A DNA stretch of 64,000 bases from Eutreptiella sp. 'Long Island Sound 2002' (lineage: Eukaryota > Euglenozoa > Euglenophyceae > Eutreptiales > Eutreptiaceae). Positions 53,231-63,938 of this stretch are shown here, piece after piece (the stretch's first letter is position 1; each line of letters opens with the position of its first letter). Made by a program: the position numbers and the translations under genes. The notes under the pieces are model-generated. The model was not told the DNA's origin. It saw nothing but the letters and a program-made list of their open reading frames with translations, and did no database searches. The stretch covers positions 131,440,556-131,504,555 of the forward strand of contig OZ038382.1 of the NCBI GenBank assembly GCA_964036045.1, read 5' to 3'.

Positions 53231-54860
53231 CAAATGTTGAATTTTTTGTTGGCGAGACAAGTTTCGGGGTAAAAAGGAAAAATTATTACCAACTGCAAAG
53301 GGGGAGAATGTTACAACGGCTTTCAAGAACTAACAATTCACCGGTGATCGTCCGCATAGTCCCCTATGTTAGCACTGCTTTCTTTATCAATAATTCTTGA
53401 TACTCTTCGGGTGGCTACTGTAGTCTGCTACTTGCTGTTGGCCCGGGGATGCCAACTATTATCGGGTGCTAAGTCTCTGAGGGAGGGTACTCGTTTACAT
53501 GATTACAGCCATACTAAGTTACCTTTTTAACAGAATGTTGCTATTTGCTTGTTGTCCTCTTTCAACAAACTCTGTTGCCACCCTCGTCATGTCTCCACAA
53601 CTATACACTTTTATTCTGTGAGACCCTTGCAGCACTTGAATCATGCAGTGCTGAAACAAAATATTCCAACCATCACACCGCTGGAATATTCCTCTTTCGT
53701 TCTGAGCAAATTGTCTTCTTTCAAACACAAATTAACAAGCATGCAATGATATGCTATATCTCATTTCGCCTCTTGTTGTATGCTACTATTTATCTTTGAC
53801 ACTTTGGATGTTCTTCGCAGGTTGTGACAATTGTCATAAATCCCCGAATTTGTAAAATGCCATAAAAAAATCTATCAAAGGGTCTCAATACACATAACGA
53901 AACGGTAACACAAATGCTAGCACAGGCATCACCCCCTTGGGATAATTGCAGAGGTTTTGAAGTGCCAATTTATTCCACCAGAGATGCACATCTGATAAAT
54001 CGTAATGTGACAATGCGTATGAATAATACTGAGGCTGCCCTTGTATCACATGCAACAACTGCCACACAGCCGCAATGGACACATCTGTGGCCGCGTCAAT
54101 GCGTCAGCAGAATGCCAAAACCTAATAGTGACAATACCTGCATGATAATCGCAGAAGTTCTGCCCTGCTGCAGAGTTGCAATGGGCACATCCGTGGCCAT
54201 GTGGACGCGTCCGTAAAATGCAAGAAAACAATGGGTCCCAAAGGGGCGCAACACAAATAGCAAATGATGTCAGCACAGAATCAAAACTCTCCGGGACAAA
54301 AAAATGAATGCATCCAAGGGAAGTTGGCCACCGGCAATGAGCGCGGTAAACCTCGTTTAGACTACCCGGGGCTCTGCCCTTCATTCTTTTAGAAAACGGG
54401 CGCAGTCCTTAAGCTTAGTTGTTTGGAACGAGCTTTTGGGAGCTGATTTATGTTCCACATTCAGACCCATATAATACGGTGAGCGTCGTTAGGGTGTAGG
54501 CAGAACCTCTCCTGGTTGTCTCTGTCATCCCCACGGGTCGGTTACGTAGGGTGAGTGCCGTCACAGTTGCCCAGCTAAAAAGAATGCAGATGAAACAGAC
54601 AAAACAAGATGCAGCAGTATGATAATAAAGGACACAGGGTAAGAAATGAATGAAGACCGCGCTGTGCACACGTTTGGTGCACTCCTTGCCTCCAAGCCCT
54701 AGTGGAGAAATGCGTACTGGCGTCCCTGTTAGGCCATGCCCGCTTAGTGGCGCCGTGTTCTCTTGTCATTTTACAAGGCGGCCGACAGGGCCTGTGTCAA
54801 CTTCGCCAAAGTAACACGTAGTAGCGCCTGTAGGTGTTAGGAGTAGCAAGCCTGCCAGCG
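53231..54860. other. Unique AT-richer DNA with a small diverged duplication
   Basis: No credible gene. GATAATTGCAGAGGTTTTG (53,941) and GATAATCGCAGAAGTTCTG (54,146), and the pair CAATGGACACATCTGTGG / CAATGGGCACATCCGTGG (54,073 and 54,178), indicate small overlapping duplications. Confidence 0.4.
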
Positions 54861-54879
54861 GGCGGGCATGGCAATGTTT

Positions 54880-57660
54880 ACCCCGCATCCAAAGGGTGCT
54901 GCTGCTATTACTGTATGTAGTTTAGCGGTGTTGCCCCCATAGCGCGCAACGCCAACATGCGCTGTGGGGTTAATGACGGGTCTGCACGCCCTCACCCCCC
55001 GCGCGCCCAAGGACAACGGACAGCGGGCCCTGACCGCGTGCCCCAAGGACGGGCGTATAGGGGAGGCAGGGTGCCCAACCCCGGACACCCCTCGTGGAGG
55101 CACGAGATTATCCCCCAAGGGCGCCTTCGTACCGCCCCCAGAGCGCGCAACGCCAATTCGCACGAGCTTGCGCTATGGGTTTGGTGACGGGTCCCCACGC
55201 CAGCACCCCCCCGCGCGCCCAAGGAAAACGGGCAACGGGCCCCGGCCGCTTGCCCCAAGGACGGGCGGTCGGAGGAGGGACTGTGCCCAGCCCCGGGCAC
55301 CCGTCATGGAGGCACGAGCCCCCCCCCCCCCCCCCGGCGCGCCCTCGTGCCACCTCCACATCGCGCAATGCCAGCTCGCAAGAGCGCGCGCTGTGAAGCT
55401 CGTGACGGGTCCCCACGCCCGCACCCCCCGCGCCCACGGAAAAACGGGCAGCTGGTCCCGGCTGCACGCCCCAAGGACAGGCGGCCGCGGGAGGGCGAGT
55501 GCACAACCCCGGACACCCCACACGGAGGCACGAGGCGCCCCCCTCCGGGCGCCCTTGGGCCGCCCCCACAGCGCGCCAAGCTAGCTCGCAATCGCCTGCG
55601 CTGTCGGGTTGGTGACGTTGCCCCTCGCCCACATCGCCCGCGCCCACAGCAAACGGGCACCGGGCCCCGGCCGCGTGCCCCAAGGACGGGCGTATAGGGG
55701 AGGCAGGGTGCCCAACCCCGGACACCTCTCATGGAGGCATGAGACGCCCCCCCAAGGGCGCCTTCGTACGGCCCCCAGAGCGCGCAACGCCAATTCGCAC
55801 GAGCTTGCGCTGTGGGTTTCATGACGGGTCCCCACGCCAACACCCCCCCGCGCGCCCAAGGAAAACGGGCAACGAGCCCCGGCCGCTTGCCCCAAGGACG
55901 GGCGGTCGGAGGAGGGACTCTGCCCAGCCCTGGACACCCGTCACGGAGGCACGAGGCCCCCCCCCCCCCGGCGCGCCCTCGTGCCACCTCCACATTGCGC
56001 AATGCCAGCTCGCAAGAGCGCGCGCTGTGGGGCTCGTGACGGGTCCCCACGCCCGCACCCCCCGTGCCCACGGAAAAACGGGCAGCGGGCCCCGGCCGCA
56101 CGCCCCAGGGACAGGCGGCCGCGGGAGGGCGAGTGCACAACCCCGGACACCCCACACAGAGGCACGAGGCGACCCCCTCCGGGCGCCCTTGGGCCGCCAC
56201 CACAGCGCGCCAAGCTAGCTCGCAAGATCATGCGCTGTCGGGTTGGTGACGTTGCCCCTCGCCCACATCGCCCGCGCCCACAGCAAACGGGCAGCGGGCC
56301 CCGGCCGCCTGTTCCAAGGACCGGTGTATAGGGGAGGCAGGGTGCCCAGCCCCGGACACCTCTCACAGAGGCATGAGACGCCCCCCCAAGGGCGCCTTCG
56401 TACCGCCCCCAGAGCGCGCAACGCCAATTCGCACGAGCTTGCGCTGTGGGTTTGGTGACGGGTCCCCACGCCAACAGCCCCCCGCGCGCCCAAGGAAAAC
56501 GGGCAACGGGCCCCGGCCGCTTGCCCCAAGGACGGGAGGTCAGAGGAGGGACTGTGCCCAGCCCCGGACAGCCGTCACGGAGGCACGAGCCCCCCCCCCC
56601 CCCGGCGCGCCCTCGTGCCACCTCCACATCGCGCAACGCCAGCTCGCAAGAGCGCGCGCTGTGGGGCTCGTGACGGGTCCCCACGCCCGCACCCCCCGCG
56701 CCCACGGAAAAACGGGCAGCGAGCCCCGGCCGCCTGCCCCAAGGAAGGGCGGTCGGAGGAGGGACTTTGCCCAGCCCCGGACACCCCTGACGGAAGCACG
56801 AGCCCCCCCCCCCCCCCCGGGCGCCCTCGTGCCACCTCCACATTGCGCAACGCGGGCTCGCAAGAGCGCGCGCTGTGAAGCTCGTGACGGGTCCCCACGC
56901 CCGCACCCCCCGCGCCCACAGAAAAACGGGCAGCGGGCCCCGGCTGCACGCCCCAAGGACAGGCAGCCGCGGGAGGGCGAGTGCACAACCCCGGACACCC
57001 CACACAGAGGCACGAGGCGCCCCCCTCCGGGCGCCCTTGGGCCGCCCCCACAGCGCGCCAAGCTAGCTCGCAATCGCCTGCGCTGTCGGGTTGGTGACGT
57101 TGCCCCTCGCCCACATCGCCCGCGCCTACAGGAAACTGGCAGCGGGCCCCCGCCGCCTGCCCCAAGGACGGGCGGTTGGGGGAGGGAGAGTGCCCAAACC
57201 CGTACATTCCTCACGGAGACACGAAGCGCCCCGCCCGGGCCCCCTCATGCCGCCCCTACAGTGCCCAAAGCAAACTCTCAAGAGCGTGCCCTGTAGCATT
57301 CGTGAGGGGCCCCCATGCCCGCACTCCCCGTGCCCACAAAAAAAGGGCAGCGGGTCCCGTCCGCACGCCCCAAGGACGGACGGTCGGGGGAGGTCGGGTG
57401 TCCAACCCCGGACACCCCTCAGGCAGGCACGAGGTACCCCCCCAGGGTGACCTCCAGCTGCCCGCACAGCGCAACGTCAGTCCGTAAGAGCGTGCGCTGT
57501 GGGTTTGGTGACAGGCCCCCCGGCCCGCAATCCCGGCTCCCGAGGAAACCAGGGCAGCGGGCCCCGGCCGCCTGCCCGGAGGAAAGACCATGAGGGGAGG
57601 GAGAGTGCCGAACTCCGGACACCCCTCAACACCACCGGGGAACCCGAAGGGAGACTCGAG
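54880..57660 (+). repeat. About 210-bp macrosatellite with three-monomer higher-order period
   Basis: The landmark GACGGGTCCCCAC, or its variant GACGTTGCCCCTCGC, starts at 54,975, 55,186, 55,404, 55,614, 55,823, 56,038, 56,248, 56,457, 56,672, 56,886, 57,096, 57,304 and 57,509. Monomer spacing is 205-218 bp. Types a, b and c (c carries GACGTTGCCCCTCGC) recur as a-b-c, a-b-c, a-b-b-c. The higher-order period is 637 and 634 bp. Each monomer has a dyad close to ACAGCGC...GCGCTGT just before the landmark. The plus strand is GC-rich and T-poor, so ORFs exceeding 300 residues exist but are artefacts. Edge monomers are the most diverged. Confidence 0.92.
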
Positions 57661-58459
57661 GACCCCGCCGCACGCCCCCCCCCACCAATGACAGGCAGAG
57701 CAAGGGACCCGAGCAGGAAACGCGGAGGGGCACGAACCGCCGAGAACGGCCCTACCAGCGTCCTGCGAGGGGACCTCGCAAAGGGCGCGCGCCAAAAGGC
57801 AACGGAAGGAGGGGCTACACGACCACCCCACGAGCGCGAGCACACAAACACACAACAGGCACGCGGCGCGTACCAAAAGGGCAACCGGACGGAGCTCTCG
57901 GAACGCACAGACCACATGGAATGGCGTACCAGCAGGCGAGAACAAGGAACACCCGGACGGGGCAACCCGCCACCAGCGTCGCGAGGGACACGAGGGAGGG
58001 ACAGCAAGGGGGGGGGGGGCGACAAGAAGCGGCACCGGCATCGCCCTCTTGACCAGCCGCGAGCGACGCGCACACACCGATAGGGCAGTGCACCAGCCAA
58101 GGCAGTGGTGGCGCACAGAGCCACGCACCAACCCCGCGGCTAGACAGCCTCCGCGCCAGCCCATGGGGGTCCCAGTGGCGACAAGCCAGTAGCACAGGCC
58201 CAGCAGCGCCGGCACCCCGGGCAACCATGCATTAGGGGGGCGACATAGTGGGTAAGCGCCTGCAAACAAGGTTGCTAAGTGACACACTGACCGGGGAGTG
58301 GCGAAATGGGGAAGCCGGTGAGGGACAGGGCTCCGAGCCCCGTGAACCTGGGAGACCCCGCCACCAGGCAGGAGGTATTTCATGAAGGGCCCTCCACTAG
58401 GTCCTGGTGGGGAGGGTATCACCTGGTTCTACCTCAAGGCCCCCCGGGGCCGAAAGGCG
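57661..58459. other. GC-rich, T-poor DNA between the satellite and the LTR
   Basis: The plus strand is again poor in T to about 58,150, leaving the minus strand open (a 388-residue phantom). No domain or repeat found. Confidence 0.5.
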
Positions 58460-59220
58460 TCTGTAGCAAGAAAAAGTCACTGCCATGTCTTTCCTGGGGT
58501 ACTTGATCCAGGACAAGCCCCCCCTAAAACCTTTTGATGTTGTTGAGACTAACACTTAATCACTTTTATCACTCTTTTGAAGCTTGAAGTACACTTTCTC
58601 AACGTAACTAGGGTTATAACCCTAGCCCCTCATGAAGCTCACCCCTACCACTCAAATGAGCGGAGGTATCTTCCTTCATGGAGGTAATACCGAAATAAAC
58701 TAGGCACTTCTTGCCTAGGGCCTGGTAGGTTAAGCCTAGTGGTCTCCCACCTCAAGACCCCTATACTCAATTGTTTCTATCACTTATTGTGGTTCTACGT
58801 TTTAACTGATTCTGAATTCAGTTGCTTGGCCATGCTGGCCAAGCCATATCCTGTGTCTGGCCGAACTACTTTGCCCCAGATTCCTAACCAACCCCATTTT
58901 ATCCAAAAGACTGCACATGAAGTGCTTCGTGCTTTCTTGGGGACTTGAGTCATGCCAGGTTTCACATAAAATCATCTATTTTGTTTATAAACCATTGGAG
59001 CTTTGTATTTAGATCTACATTTGTCTGTCTGCAGCCCCTCTTTGTTATACATGCTTTCATTGTGGAAGGACTTATCGTGATTTGCTTGACCCGGTGCCTG
59101 GACTTGCTCTACGTTACCCTTCTGTGGACTTCATTTTGACTTGGGGATAATCAGCAAGGTTTTTACCAACACAAATACAAGGAACAAGCACAAGTGTGAG
59201 CAAACCAGAAACCTTTTCTG
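58460..59220 (+). repeat. 5' LTR of a Ty3/gypsy-type element
   Basis: Identified by co-linearity with the solo LTR at 44,262-45,050 and by its position directly before gag. Its right end is near CCAGAAACCTTTTCTGG, a small palindrome. TGGCAGAGGAGGGCC follows at once and may be a tRNA primer-binding site, though I cannot name the tRNA. The left edge is uncertain by tens of bases. The promoter is presumably within; TATA not evident. Confidence 0.8.
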
Positions 59221-59297
59221 GTGGCAGAGGAGGGCCCCAGAAGACTAAAGCAGAACACGAAGAACACCAAGAAAAACTTGTTTCCTGAACTGTGGAG

Positions 59298-60985
59298 ATG
59301 TGTGTCACGCTCAGCGCCAAAACAGTGCCGATCGCAAGCACCAGGTCAAACACTGATGATGTGACAGAGCGACCTTCATCTACAAGTGGTGTACCCGTTG
59401 ATACTTGTCCTCTAGGAGAACTTGCAGTAACAAGAGGGGCGGAAAAAATTACAGAGATATATACCGAAGGAGTCCGCCCGAGTGCTAGCGCTGAAGCACC
59501 CGGCTTAACGCGGGCGAACCTCAGGCGTCTCGACGGCAAGGACCCTGTGGCAGCCGCCTTAGCTTCCATTGTTTCCTCGATGCCCCCATCCGAAACTTCG
59601 CCTACCGCAGGGATCGAAGTGGCCAGTGCTAAGGTCAAGGCCTGGAGAAGAGCAGCAAGGAAAGGAAAGGGGAAGGATGCAGCTTTGGGAACAATGTTCG
59701 GAGCTACTTGGGGCGAAGAGACGTTCGAGATACCTCACGAGGAAATGGACTGGTCGGCGTCGGCCCAATCATCAGAGTGGGAACCCCACGGGGTGTCTGA
59801 AGAACCTACGCCTCCGGAGGAACCGAAGGAACATGAATGCATGAAGCCTCGCCCCAGTCCTAGGGCAGTGGCACCCGAGCCTACGTGCGTGGATCGAGGC
59901 TTGCCCACACGCATGGCAGCCCCTAAGCTAGGTCTCGACGAGACCATGGACTTGCTTTCCCGGGTCCTAGGTGCAGGCGATGAAGACCCAGATCTGAGTG
60001 CATTGTCCGCAGCACTCAAGACGAAAATGGGGTTCTCTGATTTGAAGAAGCCCCCACCTACCATGTCCCTGGGTGTTGAACTGTTAACCAGGGATGTGAA
60101 GACCTGCACAGGTATCCACAGCTCCCCAATGGACACTTCTCCTAGCCCCTTTCACCCTCGTGTGAGGACGGTGCCTGTCTGCAGTGTAGGTGACACCACA
60201 GAGGCGGAGATGAAAGGCTATGGCTTAGCAGCAGTGGCCCCACTGGCCACAGTGTACCCCTCACCCCCTTCAGGTGGAACAGGTGACCCAGGTGTCCCAG
60301 GTAGGGGAACTAAGGCCATCGCTACGGCGAACCTTCACATCGAACTCCCCGAGCTCGATCTCAAATACCTGCCTGAATGGGCTGAGGAGTTTTCCGAGTT
60401 TTAGCTCCTCACGGGTCAGGAACATGCTGATGTCCGGACCAAATGCACGCTCATCAAAAAGTCGTGCAAAAAGAAATTTCTTCGGCGACAAGTTAAGACC
60501 GCTATCAGGAAGAGCTCCAACTGGGGTGACTTCCTAAAAAGACTGGAGCAAATGTATCTAGTCTACCGAACGAACCTGAGTGTCCGAATGGAGATTGAGG
60601 AGCTGCCTTCTCTCCCTGAATTCCCCACTGCTGCACGCATCTCCGAATTGGTGGCCCAGTTGGAAGAGCTCATGGGGCGTATACACACATTCTCCTGTTG
60701 GCCTACTGAGCCTCATCTGTGGCTTGTGGGGAAGATTCCTACCAGGACATTGGAGAACTGCAGAGAGACATCCGAGAGGAAATCTCGCACGCACTCTTAC
60801 GATGACTTGGTCAATCTGTTCATCGAATTGGCCATGGAGAGGGAGAATGACTCCCACATGGAAAAGTATCTGCGCAAACATCTGCGAAGGGAGACCCCTG
60901 CTGAGAAGTCTCCTGGAGGGAGGTCGCCTCAACCCCACTCTAACCCTGGGAAGGGCCGCGGTGTCCAGTTGAAGCACATGACTGA
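59298..60985 (+). pseudogene. Gag (capsid region) of the gypsy-type element
   Basis: The frame has an ATG at 59,298 (an in-frame GTG lies two codons before). It runs 368 codons to a TAG at 60,402-60,404, then stays open in the same frame to the poly-C run at 60,988-60,997. Beyond the TAG the protein is convincing: GQEHADVRTKCTLIKKSCKK, SSNWGDFLKRLEQMY, PTEPHLWLVGKIPTRTLENC, RKSRTHSYDDLVNLFIELAM. It is helical and charged, as capsid domains are. The TAG therefore interrupts one original Gag. The N-terminal 350 residues are Pro/Ser/Thr/Glu-rich without recognised domains. Particle assembly and RNA packaging are the expected roles. Confidence 0.7.
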
Positions 60986-60997
60986 GACCCCCCCCCC

Positions 60998-61610
60998 TCC
61001 AAAGGTAAAGGGGCCCCCGATCTTTTCTACTGCCGTCCTACGGACGATAAGGGTGGACCCTGCAACGCGCCCGACTGTGAAGGGTGAAGTGCGTGCATGC
61101 TCCGACTGAAGCGCATACGAAAAACCAAGGATGGTCAGGAGGTAAAGCACCAAGACCATTCCCGCTGCACGATAACGTGCGGATGTTGCGGCAAAAGGGA
61201 GCATTGTGAGGATGAATGCCACATAAACGCCGCGAATGCGAAAAACAAAAGAAAGTTGAAGAGGAACGCCGTAAGAACGCCGGTAAGGGTGGTACACCTG
61301 AGGGGGGGGGGGCTAACCCTGGAGGTTTTAAGGGTAAGGGTAACCCTGGTGGAGAACGAAGGTCCTCACCCCCCCCCCACTGGTGGAAGAGGACCACCCA
61401 ACCCCAAACCTAAGGGTGAGACGTGAGGTGAAAAACGGCCTGCCCCCTCCATCTCTAGCGCTGGTGGTGCCGACAAGAGCAGCAAGAACGCGAAGAAGCG
61501 CCGCCTCAACTGGCACTCTAAGTGCCTGCAGGCCGCTGGGGTTGAAGTAAAGTTTCCTGAAGAGGGATAGGGGGGCGGCTCCGAGGATGAGTATTTCGTT
61601 TTCCAGATCA
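60998..61610 (+). pseudogene. Gag C-terminus with CCHC zinc knuckle, three frames
   Basis: After the poly-C run, coding sense continues in another frame: LFYCRPTDDKGGPCNAPDC, then TGA (61,085-61,087), then KRIRKTKDGQEVKHQDH and the canonical knuckle CGCCGKREHCEDEC (C-x2-C-x4-H-x4-C, about 61,180-61,221). A shift near 61,220 leads to RRECEKQKKVEEERRKN and a Gly/Pro-rich tail. Another 10-C run (61,369-61,378) restores the earlier frame, which reads RRLNWHSKCLQAAGVEVKF to a TAG at 61,568. The knuckle is intact although the ORF is not. It should bind element RNA. Confidence 0.75.
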
Positions 61611-62047
61611 CCGTGAAACTTGGTGATCAGGTTTACGAGGCTGTCCTAGAACCGGGCGCTACGCTTTCAATCGTCGCGCGCAAACTGCTGAAACAAGCCA
61701 GGATCAGGAAAATTAAAACCGTGGCCATAAGGGTTGCAGATGGTCGGACTATCCATTCCCTGACCGGGGTCGATGTGACCACTTGTCTGGGCGATGAGCA
61801 GGTGACTCAGCACTGCAAAGTGCTCGACACCGACGCCTTTGACATTGTCATAGGCACAGATTTTCTGCGCCGTAACCCCCGGGTAAAACTGTTGTCTTTG
61901 CAACGTTGCTATGCCCTTCACTGCGACTTTGGTAGTGGCCTTTTCGCTGTCCCTCTGGAGCTGTCAGGACGAAAAGAATCCGGTCTACTCTACGTGAACC
62001 GGTCTTATCGAACTGAAAATTATCAGTTCGGGCGGCCCGTCTTGTAA
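61571..62047 (+). pseudogene. Retropepsin-like aspartic protease with altered active site
   Basis: The frame reads FQITVKLGDQVYEAVLEPGA, then TLSIVARKLLKQARIRKIK, then VAIRVADGRTIHSLTGVDVT, then DAFDIVIGTDFLRRNP. The hydrophobic-hydrophobic-D-[ST]-G catalytic block of retropepsins is replaced by L-E-P-G (codons at 61,646-61,657). The later IVIGTDFL matches the conserved I-[IL]-G-x-D flap-side block. A TAG precedes the domain (61,568) and a TAA ends it (62,045). In-frame protein-like sequence continues beyond that TAA. Its role would be Gag-Pol processing; with Glu in place of Asp, activity is unlikely. Confidence 0.7.
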
Positions 62048-62809
62048 AATGGACTGGCCGCCCTGCAGGTAGACCTGAATGATGTCCAGGTGGAATTGTT
62101 CGCCAGTAAAGAGCAGCATATGATGCAGCTCTATCGCTCACGGTATCTCAATAACGCCTACCCGTTTGTATTGGAGATTGATGAGACCGTGCTCTGCTAA
62201 CCCCCCATTCTCTCAGATCGCTAAGGTGCTTACCAAATTCGCCCTTGAAGGAGCCAGAGTGATCCTGTGTACCCTGACTGGCCTACCACAGGTGAACACG
62301 CCTATTGGGGACAACTGTTCGACCGTATGACGGTTGGAAGAACTGAACTCCCCAATGGTCCAATCTACGTCGTTGAGGACTCTCAGGAGACCATGCCCGC
62401 CCCTGAATGGGGCAGGTTCTGGTCCATCGTGGATGGCTCTCTAAACCTCGTACCAGTGACTGACCTTGACCAGGTGGTACTCAAGGAGTTGATGGCCGAA
62501 AACAGAGGCCTTACCCTCCTGGATCTCAAGAAAAGATCCGAGTACTCTTCGGTCACTACTACGAGTGGTGAGTGCTCCGTTGAGCGGGAGACTCCAGCAG
62601 TCTCCATACCTTTGGCTGATGCTGACCACCGCCTAAGCGATATCGCCACTGCTATATCCCCGGTTGACCCGGAGGTATTGACACTCAAGCACAGCGCTTT
62701 CCTAGCGGGGCTGCTTATGGATGAGGTGGACCTTGCTGAGTCCACTCATGGCGGGTCCAATGACCAGGCTGTTTTCTCCATGCAGGCCACAGATGGCCCT
62801 ACAGGTTAG
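62048..62809 (+). pseudogene. Methyltransferase-like domain and linker between protease and RT
   Basis: Starting just after the TAA, the pieces read VQVELFASKEQHMMQLY, RSRYLNNAY (frame shift near 62,167), then SANPPFSQIAKVLTKFALEG and ARVILCT (shift near 62,272), then PDWPTTGEHAYWGQLFDRM. N-P-P-F in the middle resembles the [DNS]-P-P-[YFW] motif of N6-adenine methyltransferases. The LFAS...NPPF...TPDW layout recalls the methylase-like domain of DIRS-type elements. After it, an acidic linker with HSAFLAGLLMDEVDLAES runs to a TAG at 62,807. The function is inferred from one motif and spacing. It could instead be a catalytically dead structural domain. Confidence 0.45.
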
Positions 62810-63938
62810 GTACCTGGCGCTAAACCCTCACCCAACAATATGCCCGTCTCTTGGTACGACGTACAGGATCTCCAACAGGTTCTATGGGCTAAGGCTGAGG
62901 GAATCGAGCGACGGACCTGCCTGGACCTCCTCAAGAGGACCTGGAGAACGTCTATATGGTCCGAGGAGGATGATGAAGAGATGACTCTGCCCGATCCTGA
63001 GGTACCGTCTGGTATACTCCCTTCACTATGCCCAGCAGGGTTGCCAGGACTCGGAGGATGAACTACCCCCTGAAACAATGGGGCGTATGCAGGAACAAGA
63101 AAAAGGGAAGAGCAACCTCCATGCTGTGGAGGATTTCGTTGAGGAGCTGGAGAGCATGAACCTAGATCCCCGTCTCAGTAAGCTCATCCAGAAATGCCAG
63201 GAGGCTTTTGGAGCGTTGTTCCCACCTCTGTCTTGCAAAAAACTGGTCCGGATGGACCTCAAACTCGAACCCGAGTTTGAAGGGTCTGTGGTGAGACGGT
63301 GTCCATACCCCGCCCCAAAAGACCAGATCGACGAGATCGAACGCCAGATCCAGGAATGCATAGATGCTGGCCTCGTCGAGGAATATAAACACAGGGACTA
63401 CCCCCGCCATTGTAGCCCTTGTTTTCGAGTGGCTAAACCAGGCTTCAGTGCTATGCGCTTGGTCGTTGACTACGGAGAGGTCAACAAAGAGACCCAGAAC
63501 CACTCAGGGAGTATCCCCAAAATGAAGGACACCCTGGAGAGAATCGCTAAATGCCCATTCAAAACTAAGATGGACAAGCGCGGTGGATTCTGGCAGGTAG
63601 ACCTAACCCCAGCATCCCAGGAACTGCTCGCCTTTGTAACCCATAAGGGCCGTGTCTTCCGCTGGAAGGTCATGCCCTTCGGTGTCGCGAATGCCCCTGC
63701 TCTCTTTCAGGAGCTGATGAATAAAATTCTATATATCCTCAGACGCAGACCCCTTGTGCAGGAACTGGTTTCCCGCGGGCTTGAGATGGAGGCACACATC
63801 GATGACGTGAGCCTGGGTACTAATACCCAGGAGGATCATACCCTCCTCCTACAAGAGCTTTTCACTGTCTGTCAGAAAACCATCTCTGCATCAAACTCGA
63901 GAAATGTGAGTTCATGCGTGAGGAGATGCAGTATCTAG
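62810..63938 (+). pseudogene. Reverse transcriptase of the gypsy-type element
   Basis: After a linker (SWYDVQDLQQVLWAKAEG) and a shift near 63,005, a long frame from 63,078 carries the RT core. It reads YPAPKDQIDEIERQIQECID (thumb/finger entry), SPCFRVAKPG, MRLVVDYGEVNKETQNH, FKTKMDKRGGFWQVDL (motif A, catalytic Asp), VMPFGVANAPALFQELMNKI (motif B) and AHIDDVSLGTN (motif C, H-I-D-D at 63,795-63,806 with both Asp kept). Near 63,870 a one-base loss shifts the frame. The continuation, reading EKCEFMREEMQYLGLDVGYG, is in another frame to the window edge. The catalytic residues are intact, but the ORF is not. Confidence 0.85.

Noticed and set aside
55304-58422. ORFs of 299, 307, 354 and 388 codons over the macrosatellite and its right flank
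   Set aside because: GC-rich, T-poor tandem DNA is open in many frames. Peptides repeat with the monomer and change frame between monomers.
7684-62809. Asserting a reassigned UAG codon
   Set aside because: The evidence is from decaying retroelements where CAG/TGG-to-TAG transitions are expected. It is kept only as a testable observation.
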